Shown piece by piece: positions 34,778 to 45,721 of a stretch of 64,000 bases of DNA (position 1 is the first letter of the stretch; every line of letters begins with the position of its first letter). The notes under the pieces were generated by a model, which was not told the origin of the DNA, did not search any database, and saw only the letters and a program-made list of their open reading frames with translations. The DNA is from Ampelocalamus luodianensis (Eukaryota; Streptophyta; Magnoliopsida; Poales; Poaceae): positions 28,960,342 through 29,024,341 of the forward strand of contig CM070619.1 in assembly GCA_036346255.1 (NCBI GenBank), read 5' to 3'. The position numbers and the translations under genes are program-made.

Positions 34778-35395
34778 ATGGTGTGGGAAGGAATTGGTGG
34801 TGGTAGCTTGGACTGGCAGCGGGATTTGAGCAGTGATGGTGTTGGTGGAAGAGTCGGCCACCACCTGTTCGGCGAAATGCCGAGCCACCGGGAGGCAACC
34901 GTGGGCGGTGTTCTACGCATCACCATGAGCCAGGTGCTCTATCCGGTGACGAAGGAGGTGCTACACCAGATCCTTGAGGTGTATGGTGTGGAGAAGATGT
35001 TCGTGTTTGAGAGAGGCAACCAGGTGAAGGCCATGGTACAACTTCGATCATGGCAAGAAGCGAAGCGAGCCCAAGATGCCTTCCATGGTCGATGCATCTA
35101 CAAAGGTTGTTGCTTCCTTGACATCCTGCTAGTGCAGCCAACGCCAGACTCTGCTTCCACTACGATGGTTCTACGCGGTGCGGAGGTCTCTGCGCTTGCC
35201 ACCGAGGTCGTCGTGGATGCACGTTCCTCCCATCAGACACACACCCCGCTGACACCGACGAGCCCATGTCCGAGCCAGTCTCGTTGCCTTCACCGGACTG
35301 GGACTGGGAGGCCATGTTCGATGAGCAGAAGGACAGATGCTTGAGGATGGTGACCGAGTTGAATGAGACGCTGCGCAATAGGCTTGGGCGGTCTA
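34778..35395 (+). pseudogene. PTB-like RRM open frame of the retrotransposon (5' part)
   Basis: Starts at ATG 34778, about 30 bases after the primer-binding site. An RRM of the polypyrimidine-tract-binding type lies at 34913-35140 (LRITMSQVLYPVTKEVLHQI, ending in IYKGCCFLDILLVQP, an RNP2/RNP1-like pair with the PTB word CCFLDI). The frame stops at 35344. A second frame, from about 35240, is open across both solo-LTR insertion sites when these are ignored (EAMFDEQKDRCLRMV). RRM frames with a Cys-Ser-Thr-Glu-Cys linker occur in other grass retroelements as I recall them, so this may be the element's own gene rather than a fresh capture. Confidence 0.6.
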
Positions 35396-38300
35396 TGTAA
35401 CAGCCCTAACGTAGGGTTTGTATTTCAAGTGTAAAATTTTGAGGAGAAATAAAAACTTTTGTTGTCTCTTCAAATCATTTGGAAGTTTTCCAAATTTTCC
35501 CTAGCAATTTCCAATTTTCTAGAAGATAATTCTTGTGATTTGAAGTGGTTGTCATCAAATTATTAGCCTTCAAACTTGTGATCATTATCTGCAAATATTT
35601 TTCCTAGCATCTTGGTCATCTTATCTACCTCCCTGAATTATTTCACAATTTTTAGATTTTATTTGCTATTTCAAATGGCCAAGTCAAACTAGTTGGAAAT
35701 CTGGTCAAACCCTAGGTCAACATGCTTGTGAATTTTCTGCAGAACTTCTCAGTGCATAAAAGTTCTGGAAAAATTTATGAAATGTTGCTCTCTGTCTCAA
35801 GTAGCTACCATAAAAATTTCGGAATTTTTGGAGCTCGGAGCTATCTCTAAAAATTCCTAAAACTCTCTCACTTTTAAACTCAAAATCAGAAATCACTGTT
35901 TGTCGGGCTCGAACCCGAGCCCGACTCAAACCAGTCCGCACCACTTGACTCGGTCGCACCGCCTAGCTGCACCGCGCACGAGTCCATTCGATCGTGACCG
36001 TCCGATGCAAATCGAACGATCCACGTTGCGTGCGCAACCGACCTGTCCGAATGCATACACCAATCTCAGCCGTCCATTTCAGATCCAACGGTCGGTGTGT
36101 TGCTGATCAAATCAAACCCCCGGTTGCACCGCTGCGTGATCGGCCGCGGTGGACCCACCTGTCGGCCGTCCTCGTCTTCTCCGCGTCTCACCGGAGCTCT
36201 CGGCCGTACGCGCATGCTTGCCACGTCTCTCGTCGCTGCCACATTTCTGTCCTCGTGTCAGTCCGAGAAGCATCGCCGGGGTCTCATCTACCCACCGAAC
36301 TCATTCATTCCTTCTCTACCCCATTCTCGTGCTTTCTCGCGTTTCTTTGTCTCGGCCGGAGTTGAACCCAAGAGCAGCGCCGCCGTGTCAGTGCCTCTCT
36401 CAAGCCCACGACCGTACCATCGTGATCCACTCTCCTCGCCGCCTCCATTTTGCCCATCCGGATCGCCGGCATCCATTGGATCGCTCGAGCAACTTCATCG
36501 TCTTCGCCGGCGGCCTCGGCCCGCGAGCTTGCTGGCGTTCGGTGAGTCTCAAGCCTCGGCGTTTGGTTCCACTTGATCGCAATGCTCCACCGATGCTCAC
36601 GGTGGGTTCGTTTCGTCTTTGGTGCATCGTGGAAGCCGTGCGACCGATTCTTCTCGAGCTCGGTGTTTCGCCGCCGTGGTGATTCCGCCGTCTCGGACCT
36701 CCTTCGTCGCCATCATCTTGTGCTTATTGTTCACGGATCAAGGCGAGCCGAGGCGCATCTTCCGGTCTTCTCGAAGCCCGTGGCGTCTTCTCGCGAGCAC
36801 CGCACCTTCTTCTCGCCTCGGTCGGCGTGAGCTCAACTCGGTGACCATCGGACTCGCGTCGCCGTCATCGAGTTCGCGAAGTCTCGTGAACCCGAAGGTA
36901 TCACTCACTCGTCTTGAAGCCCATCGTTAGCGAGATCCATCGCGCGGCGCGCCGCCGTTCCGTCTGGCCGGCGAGCCGCCGGTGTCATCTCATCGGCGCT
37001 AATCTTGTTTAGTGTAGTCAGCGACTTGTGGGCCTTTCTTTGTTAATCATGTTTAGAAATCATTTAATCCAACCGTTTTATTCCGCCTTGAGTCTCGTCA
37101 TGTGGGCTGGAATGTCGATTAGGTCTGTAGTTTCCTTAATGCGCTTTCTCGATGGGAAGCGTATTTCGTGAAGGTATGTTAGGTTTGCACTTTAGTAAGC
37201 CAAGGCGTATTCTCGAATCGCGCCGACGTCACCTTAAGCCGTGGCGAGTCGTAGCCGACTCGATCGGCGCCCTCGCGCGAGCCCGCATATCGATGCGAGG
37301 GCTAGCTAGCGTGGGTGCGAAATGAAATGCGTGCATTATAGATTTCGGAAATGATTTAGTATTTCGTTTATGTTTTCGTTGAATTAATTCAATTAAACTT
37401 GTAAAATGCATAACTAATTCAATTTTTATCCAAATTGCATGAATCAGTGCTGTTTATTTTCATTTCAAATGTATTATTTACTAAAATTAGTTTCATCCAT
37501 GTCTCTGTAGCAAAAATCTGTTAATTAATAAAATGATGTCTTATGTATCTTCTAGATTAGAAAATGCATATCTCTTTCAATATTTGTCCAAATCCAGTGA
37601 AACCAATTTTGTAATTTGTCATTTTTAATGTACTAATTATTAGGATAGGTTTTATACACTGTTTCTGTTCATAAAATTTGTTAAGTAATTAACTAGTGTT
37701 TTGATGTGTTTTTAGCTTAGGAAATTCATAGAAAATTCTTAATAACTTAAAGTGAATTCGTTCTCTGTTTTCAAATTTTGTTATATCATGCTTAGGCTGC
37801 TGTGAAAAGTTTAGTGTGTTTTGTTGTTGTTGTATTGTTTGAGTTTGGTCGGTGTTATTCGCTCTTATTCATTGTTTTGTTCAATCGTTAGGATTCGATA
37901 TTTGCGGCAACCACGAGAACGATCGTCGCAACATATTGAGCAACAATGAATGTGCAAGCGATTTGATCATGTTTAATCCAGTATTTTAAAGATTAATATT
38001 TTGTTTCAATTTGTATGTATGCATTGCTTAATTTGTGTTAAATTGATTAGTTAAATCCGTAATGCATATCCTGTAGACAAAATATTGATCTCTACTACCT
38101 GAGCTTAGGTTATTTGTCGTGATTAGAGATCATTGGATGATCTCTTGTCACTTAGTAGATCCGGTCAACTTGCTTAGACATGCTTAGCTATCGGTAGAAT
38201 CAGGCGGTTATCGACTTTAGTCGGTAGCCTTGATCACACAAAATCTACTATAACTTTACGTTTGACTTTTGCTATGTTTATCTGCAAAACTAAAAATGAA

Positions 38301-39536
38301 AACAAAAATGATTTAGACTTGGGCACAATGGTAAGACGGTGTGATCTGTTGGGTGTGATCGAAAGGTGCCCGAGTCGATTAAGGACCGAGTTACTTGCGC
38401 CACCGTCTTTGAGCATTTTGCGTGCTAACCACACTAGAGTATATGGGACCTCTCTTGACCTAGTACTTTGGCGTGTAGTGGCTCCGGTCGCAGGAGGTCG
38501 CAGGAGGGATGGAGGTGGGAGCATGGTAGTTGTCCGAAAAGCTTTATCCTGAGTGGGTAGTTGTCTTTTCGGCTTTACCATGTAAGCGTATGGATTTCTA
38601 TCCATACGAGCGGCTCGTAGTTAATACACAATATTGGAAAAAGTCTCGTAGGACTTAGCCGTACAAAGATACCTTCTAAGTGTGTTTTGGCTTAAAGGCG
38701 ATCCAAGTGTGGGTACATTGGTACACCCTGCAGGTTAAAACTATTCGAATAGCCTCGCCCTAGGTTATGGACACGCTCGGATACGCCCGTAAGAACTAGA
38801 CTACAACATTTAAATTAAAATTTGATGGGTGGTACGAATGCGGGATTCGTGCTATTGTTGTGGTGACTATTGGGATAGTCACTTCTAGGTTGTTTTATCT
38901 TTCGCTTTTGTTATTAATATCCGCATCGTTATTTCAATCTTAAAATGAATTGCAAACTTGCCTTCAAAGCGTATTACATTATTGCAAATAAAGTTGGCTT
39001 TATGCAAATAAAACATATGGCCTCCACTAAACAAGCTCGCATGTAGCATATGAATAGGTCTGCTAGTTCACACGTCAGTCTTGCGGGTACAAAGACAATC
39101 TTTGTACTCAGGTGCTTTGCTTAATGTTTTTGTTGCAGAGGAAGAAGGTGAGCCCCATGGGCCTCACTTCTGTGAGCTGTGTTGCCGTTTCGTGGACGAA
39201 TAGACATGGCAGTCCGGTCAGATGCCTTGTGGGTTGGAGGCACACTGATTGGCTTTGTTTATAGCCATCTTATGACACTTTTGCTTCATTGTCGTTCTTG
39301 TTTATTTGTGTATCTTGGCCATCGGCCTTTGTGCGTAATAACTCTACTATTTGTTTATCTTCCGTTTGGTAGTGTGATGTTTGGACTCTATGTTGGAATG
39401 GAGTTGATGTCTAATTTTGTATCGAGGTGTGTATCTTTCGGAAGTATACATATCTCGAGGATCGATTATTTGATTTGTGATGCTAGGACCGGTGGTTGGT
39501 TAAGCATTACAAGTCAAATAAATTGGGGTCCTCACA
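35396..39536 (+). mobile_element. Solo-LTR-like insertion, TSD GTCTA
   Basis: 4141 bases starting TGTAACAGCCC and ending GGGGTCCTCACA, with a perfect target duplication GTCTA at 35391-35395 and 39537-39541. No coding region for retrotransposon proteins is present. A GC-rich segment (35880-37000) with meaningless open frames and a conserved 3' part (38640-39536) match the LTR fragment at 3245-4240. The TG...CA ends, size and lack of internal genes fit a solo LTR of a long-LTR gypsy family. The palindrome CTATTCGAATAG is at 38741-38752. Confidence 0.85.
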
Positions 39537-39577
39537 GTCTACGCCTTCCCCAACCTTGTGTGATGCCCAGGCGACGT

Positions 39578-42500
39578 TGTAACATCCCAAAGTACTGTTA
39601 CCAAAATAAAAATAAAATAAAGTTATTGTTCTAATTGGATTTTCTGAAATTTGCCAGAGTTTGATTGCTTTATTTGAATTTCTAAAGTTTTAAAAAAAAA
39701 ATCAAAAGTAAAATTTATTGAAAGTTCTTGAAGTTTCATTTGGCTTGATTTGAAAATTAAAATTTAATTAATTTCGGAATTTTCGAGTTTTAAAAGCCTT
39801 TTCCAAATCATTTCAAAAGCCCAAAATAAATTATTTGCAAAACTATAGCCAAGTTTAAGTTGGAACCATTTTAATTAAGCCCAAAATACCTCTGGAAATT
39901 TCTGTGAATTTTTCTAGAATTTTTGGATTTAATTTGCTATTTTCTAAAGCCTAAATGAATTATCCGAATTAAATCAATTAGAAAAGCATTTAAAAATCGG
40001 AAACGCCTTGGCCGAAATCTCGGACCGCCCATCCTCTCTCACCGCGCGCCACCAACTCGCCCATCTCGCGCCCTCTCTCTCTCTCACCATCGTGCCGATT
40101 TGAATCGGACGGCATCTCGCACCACCCACGCCACCCCGCTCTCTCAACCGTTGGATGAAAATCCGATGGCCACGCCTCCTTCTTCTTCCCGCATCTTCTC
40201 CTCGCTGCGCCGCACCGCCGCCATTAGCGCCGAGAAAAGCTCAAGCAATCCCGCGAATCTCGCCTTCTTTCCTCCGTGGACTTGCGCGCCGAGTCCCCTA
40301 ATCACGCCGCGCCGTTCCGGCCGTTACCCTTCGTCTCGCACGAAATCACCGGGACCGCGCCATCGCCGCCGCAACGCCCGCACGGACCTTCGTGCGCCGC
40401 AAGCCGCTCCGCCCTCCTCCAGCCCCTATAAAGGGAGCACCGAGTACGCCTTCTCCTCCTCGTTCCAACCACGCCATCCACACCGCCCCTCCCCTCCTCT
40501 ATCGGCCGGATTTTGCTTCGGAAGGTCTCCCGGCCGCGAGCTCTTCTTCCCCGATTCCGGCGCCTATACCGCCAACGCGTCCTCACCACCGACACCGACG
40601 GCATCGCCGTAGCCTCGCCTACGTCGTGCGCACCTTCGCCTCGCCCGAGCACCGCCGGAACGCCGCGCCGCCACTTCACCGAACACCGCCGCGCGGACCT
40701 CGTCGCGGCGAATCGCCAGCGTCTCGTGCCCGAGGTGAGCACCCGACTCAGTGAAGCCATCTCGTCCTCCTGGTACTCTCGCCGGAGGCCATCTCGCCGC
40801 CGTTCGCCGGCACCGTGCGTGCCCGAGCCGCCGCCGGCTCGTGCCTACGTGGCACCACCACGTGGCTGCCACGCCACGCCACCTCAGCGCCACGTCGTCT
40901 CCCCCGCCCGCGTGTCCACCCACGTGGCTTGCCGCGTGGCAAGTCCACCGTCCTCACCGCCCTCGGCTCGGTGGAACCAGTCCACCGTGGGCCGTGTCAG
41001 TGACACGTGGGGCCCACTGTCAGAAATTTATTTTAATTGTTTTTATTCGGAAATTCCAATGCTGACGTCAATATGCAATAATTCGAATTTCCTTTAGAAA
41101 AGTAATTCAAGAAATTCAATAAAATCTGATTTTAGGGTTTATTTAGATTTAGAACTTCCCGGGGTTCGTTCTCCTTCATACGAACTCCGATTTTGTCGAT
41201 TCAAATTCCTAAATTCATATAAAATCAAGATCTAGCCATCGAACTCAAAATTATTTAATTTTGAGTTCATTTGATCAATGATTCCTTCAAACCCTAACTT
41301 ATCATTTCATGTAAATTCAAACTTCTAAAATTCATATCTTTTGCATCCAAACTCCGATTTGGGTGATTCAAGTTGCAAAATTCATATAAAATTATTATCT
41401 AGCTAACTAAAGTAAAATATTTCTATTTGGAGTTAATTTGATCTGTCCTTTTGAATTTATTTGAATTTGAGTTGAATTTGTCGTATTTTCACGATTAGAT
41501 TTCGACGACTTGAGAGTCGATTTACGATTTGTTGGAAGAGCTTCATAAGAGGATTGATTTTGACTGTGTGATCATCGTAGTGTACACAACACACTACCTG
41601 AAGAAAGTACTTGTGAGTACTAGGTGACCTGTTGAGGAAAACAACATCACCTTAGTATCAGGTGATCTGCATCACCTCGTCAAGCGAGCAAGTTACACCC
41701 TTGATCATATCTATCCTATTATTTTAAATTATTTATATTCTGTCTTAAATTATTACTGCATGCTTATTTATATCAGTATCTTAAATTCCTGTTTTAAATA
41801 TCTAGTTATGCCTAAACTCCTTTGTATGGCCAAGTTTGATAATTGAAGTAAACACATTATCACCTTAGGTAAAACCTAGTTGATACAATAGTATGGACTA
41901 GGATCGGTTGGAAAATATTGTGCTTAGCCATGCTTATAGACCAAACTGTTTGTTTTGGGAATTTCAATAGAAATCAATTGTTGTTTAAATTGTACCCTTG
42001 GCATTGGTGTGTCACGGAGTTTTACAAATGACTTGGAAAATAAAATAAAAATGGGTTTGGACTTGGCGAAATGGATGATTGGTGGGTGCAGGTTTATGCA
42101 GGCTTAATCTGGTTAGGGTTAAGGCCCGGGGTTTTATGGAAAGTCGCCAGTCGATTAAGGACCGGTCTTGAGCGCATGATGCTCGCCTCATCGTACCACC
42201 ACATGTCTGTGTGGGCGGGACTTGGCTAAATAATTTGTGATGTCTTAGTGTCATTTGTGCTATATTGTTGGTATGGGTGTTGGTCGACAAGAGACCCATC
42301 CGCGCAAGAGGGGGCTTAGGAGGATGGCCACCCAAAGCGTGAAACCTTAGCGGGCATGAATACATTAAGACAGAACATTGTAAAGGCCTCGTGATAATCA
42401 CTTAGTCGCACACCTTCTAAGTGTGTCGACGGACATTGAAAGTTGATTATCTCTTGTGGGTAAAGTTGTACAACCTCTGCAGTGTAAAACTATTCGAATA

Positions 42501-43143
42501 GCCGTGTCCATGTTATGGACATGCTAGCGTAACTACTCAAAGTTAGATTTTGGTTTTGTCGAAAGGACTTCTTCAAAAGCGGTTTATCCAAATGGGAATT
42601 GGGCAGAAGCCATGTGATAGGAGGGTATCCTTCACCATTCATGTGTGAATGTCATCGACTATAAAAGTGAGAATTTATAAAATGATGTTTAGTTATAGAA
42701 TAATTGCTTTTGAACTTAGTATTGTATTTAATGACAAATCTTGCTTTATGCAAATTAACCTATAAGCCATCCTTTGTTACATCCGTATATGCATGTCATT
42801 CATTACTTGTGGTGTAACTTGCGAGCACGGAAGTTGTGCTCATTCTTGCTTATGCAAATAAAATTTGAGGTGAAGGACTTTGCTACGATGTGGACCTCGA
42901 CGACTAGGCCGCTTCCCGATCGATTGCGTGGCGCATTAATCGACCCTACTACTTCTTCGTCTTCCTTTGTGTCTATTTTATTGTGGGCTGTAAGCCTCCT
43001 TTGTAATCAACTCGTTGTTATTTATTAATAAAGTTGGGATATGAATTTGTTATCATTTTGTTTACTGTGTGGACTAGCTACTGATCATGGGACTAGTCCA
43101 GAAATGCACAGAGGATCCTGGATATTAATCCCGGGTTCTGACA
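39578..43143 (+). mobile_element. Solo-LTR-like insertion, TSD GACGT
   Basis: 3566 bases starting TGTAACATCCC and ending GGGTTCTGACA, flanked by a perfect GACGT duplication (39573-39577 and 43144-43148). A TATAAA box at 40427-40432 lies after a GC-rich promoter-like segment. Frames in the GC-rich part (40100-41097) are open on several strands and are not genes. It shares with the preceding solo LTR the block around CTATTCGAATAG (42490-42501) but is otherwise diverged, so it belongs to a sister family. It lies only 41 bases from the first solo LTR. Confidence 0.85.
40427..40432 (+). promoter_or_regulatory. TATA box of the solo LTR
   Basis: CCTATAAAGGG inside the LTR-like element 39578-43143, at the end of its GC-rich part. 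It would place LTR transcription about 30 bases downstream. Confidence 0.5.
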
Positions 43144-43148
43144 GACGT

Positions 43149-43930
43149 CCACTGTCAACACCCCTCCAGTTATGGTCTTGCAGTGGGACACCATTCTAGA
43201 TGGCACCCATGTCCTCACCTCCACACCGAGTGGCGCCGCCGTCCACTCCATCGACCTGGGCGACAAGCATGTCTCCAATCTATTCAGTTGTCAGTTGGGA
43301 GCACACAAGGTGTTCGACAGAATGTGCGGCACCGATGGCGTCTCTTATTGCTTCTCCACCAACAGCCTCGTCCTCACCACCTGCGGCCCTGACAAGTCTT
43401 CCACTGCAGGCTTTGCCGTGGTGGATAGAGCAACTCGTCGAAGAGAACGAGCCCATCGCGTACTGATCCTTGCATGCTTGGAGAACTCATGTGGGGCTAT
43501 GGAGTTTAGCCAACCGCGGTCACCACCTACGCAAGTGGATGTAGCGTGCAGTGGTGTGGAACTATGTCCGATGTCATGGCTGTCATGCAAGGACTATCGA
43601 GGTGGAGTGAAATGGATGCCCCCATGGTCACCACCCATGTTAGGAAGAATGTTAATTCTGGAAAAAAGATTTTGCCTGGCTATACACTTTACTGAGGTGA
43701 TGTGCTCTATCATTCCCTTTGACCATGTGAGGATGATCAGTGAAGAGTATTTGATGTGTGGTGAGGTGATACTTAGATCTCAAACTCGAGGAGTGTTGAA
43801 TATATTCTATGGATGTGATAGCGTTGTCAATATCTTTGAGGGCAACAGGAGCAGTCCTGAGCAATCTTTGTGCATTAGTTGGAGCATATGTGATTTCAGG
43901 GGGTTCTCAAAGTTTGGCAAATGGGTGATG
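43149..43930 (+). pseudogene. Retrotransposon internal frame: linker and unidentified captured sequence
   Basis: Continues the retrotransposon internal region after the second solo LTR. One frame is open from 43172 to 44179 (reading VLQWDTILDGTHVLTSTPSG at its start). Another, at 43200-43466, contains HTRCSTECAAP, the Cys-Ser-Thr-Glu-Cys linker I associate with PTB-RRM retroelement proteins, and ends at IEQLVEENEPIAY. The part from 43480 to 43930 is open but has no recognisable domain. It leads directly into the 6PGDH-like fragment. Confidence 0.4.
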
Positions 43931-45095
43931 GTTGGACTTGTGGTGAGCGACGCGGATGGTGTTGACGAGTTGTTCTTCGGAGCTAAGGGTATAGTGAAAG
44001 TATTGAGCACAGATGCTGGTATGTTGATTCGGTCGACGTCATTGCCTAGTCACCTGGAGAAGTTGGAGCAAAAGCTTGCAGATGAGAAAAAGGATGTCTT
44101 TCTTCTTGATGGATACATTTTCAGTGGTTTATCTGATGAATTGAAGCAAAGGATTGTTGTTGTTGCATCTGGGAGATAGGATGTAGCAGAAAGAACAGGG
44201 CAATTCTTCTCTGGTCTTAAAAAAACCATTTACTTTGTTGAAGGTGAATTTGGCAACAGCAACAAAATTAAGCTGGTTAATGATTTGTTGGAGAACATTC
44301 ATTTTGTTGCATCTATTGAAGCAATGTTTCTTGGTGTTCGAGCTGTGATTCATCCATCAATTATCTATGATATAATATCAAATGTTGCTGGAAGCTCAAG
44401 GATATTTGTGGAGGTGGTTCCAAAACTTTTGGGTGAAGATCCTTTGCTTATTGATTCTCTGAAGTCATCAAAAAAAAAATGCTAGCTACGTGATGGATAT
44501 GACTAAATCAGTAACATTCCCTCTGCCACTTCTAGCTGTTTCCTACCGACAATTAATACATGGTTCTTCGGCAGTAATTGGAGATGAATCTGCTTCACCA
44601 TTGAAGGTTTGGGAACGATCATATGGAGTAAACATCATAGATGCTGCCAGTCAACAAATCTATGGTGCAATCAAGTTAGCTGACCAGCTTGTTATGGCAT
44701 CTAAAGCAGCAAAGAGGGTCGGGTTTATTGGCCTTGGAGCTATGGGCTTTGGAATGGCATCTCATTTGCTAAAATCAGGTTTCTCTGTTACTGCTTATGA
44801 CGTCTACAAGCCCACACTGGCCAGGTTTGCTGATTTAGGTGGATTGACTAAAGATTCTCCTAAGGAAGTATCAAAAGATGTGGAAATACTTGTTATCATG
44901 GTTGCAAATGAAGTTCAAGCTGAAAGTGTTCTATATGGAAATGTTGGTGCTGTGTCAGTGTTGTCAGCTGGAACATCCATCATTCTATCATCTACAGTTT
45001 CTCCTGGATTTGTGACTCACCTCAAGAAAAGATTTGAAGTTGAATGCCGAGAGATAAAGTTGGTTGATGCTCCAGTATCTGAAGTTGTCAATCAG
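43930..45095 (+). pseudogene. Captured 6PGDH-like/3-hydroxyisobutyrate dehydrogenase fragment (At1g18270 type)
   Basis: Reads the end of one NAD-binding 6PGDH-like unit (VVSDADGVDELFFGAKGIVK, LVNDLLENIHFVASIEAM, AGSSRIFVEVVPKLL). It then reads the Rossmann start of a second unit, KRVGFIGLGAMGFGMASHLL (GxGxxG), followed by SVTAYDVYKPTLARF and VEILVIMVANEVQAE. It ends at LVDAPVSEVV where relatives have the substrate-binding GGVKRA. This is the architecture of the large plant protein with tandem 6PGDH-like domains plus a class II aldolase-like domain. No introns interrupt 1.16 kb, unlike what I expect of the source gene. It is broken by TAG at 44177 and a frameshift in an A10 run near 44469-44478. 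The second unit is open from 44490. Confidence 0.8.
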
Positions 45096-45344
45096 GTCAG
45101 CCCATGCCCCGAGCTCATAGCAGAACCTAGTGATGCGCACTCATTGTCATTTGTTGGTACACAAGAGTACTTGGCCCCTGAGATTATCAAAGGTTCAGGA
45201 AACCGAGCGACACTGTTAAATGTCATTGGTCAACCGTTGTGTTTCCCAGAATACCCGATTGTGAGCTTCTCAGCAAGAGATTTGATAAGGGGCCTACTGT
45301 CAAGGAGCCCCAACAGTGATTGGCTTATAAGCGTGGAGGCCTAG
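45096..45344 (+). pseudogene. Captured AGC protein kinase fragment fused to 6PGDH unit
   Basis: In the same open frame as the dehydrogenase unit (44490-45344), after LVDAPVSEVV the sequence becomes AHSLSFVGTQEYLAPEIIKG, the activation loop and APE motif of an AGC-VIII kinase (D6PK/phototropin group). The central C-lobe (the DWW...GILLYE part) is deleted. It continues GSGNRATLLNVIGQPLCFPE, VSFSARDLIRGLLSRSP and stops. There is no catalytic loop or ATP-binding lobe, so it cannot be an active kinase. The junction looks like a template-switch or deletion product. Confidence 0.75.
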
Positions 45345-45721
45345 CTTTGCTTGTTGAGATTGTTGTCGAGACAGTCCTTGTAGTTGCAGATTTGGAAAGG
45401 AAGAATGTAAGCTTGGAACCACATCTGGAGCACTTGGCTTGCATGGTAGATATATAGGGAATGGAAAAGAAGCTGTTGGTTGTCAGTTCTTGGCAATTTG
45501 GGGTTAATTGTGGCAAGTATAGGCTTCATACTGTCCCAATGAGGGTTCGACAAAGACTCAAGACTTATGACCGAGTGCAGTTGCTTCATCTTCGTATACT
45601 AATGAGTTCATGTTTGATGGTGTTTAAGTCAGGCTAAGCATGGAGGTTCTATGGATACCATGGGATCCCGGTGGTAATGGTGATGATTCTTTTGCATCGG
45701 CTTGGGGTTATGCCGCATTTT
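45345..45721 (+). other. Retrotransposon 3' noncoding region
   Basis: Follows the chimeric frame and leads to the polypurine tract at 45722-45734 and the right LTR. The sequence around 45640-45720 (GGTAATGGTGATGATTC, GGTTATGCCGCATTTTAAGG) has no significant open frame and resembles the 3' end of retroelement internal regions. Nothing else is recognised. Confidence 0.5.

Noticed and set aside
36097..36930. Open frames in the GC-rich part of the first solo LTR
   Set aside because: They lie inside a TG...CA insertion with target duplications, overlap in many frames and show no domains.
40100..41097. Large frames in the second solo LTR
   Set aside because: GC-rich LTR promoter region containing a TATA box; several overlapping frames on both strands, no recognisable protein.
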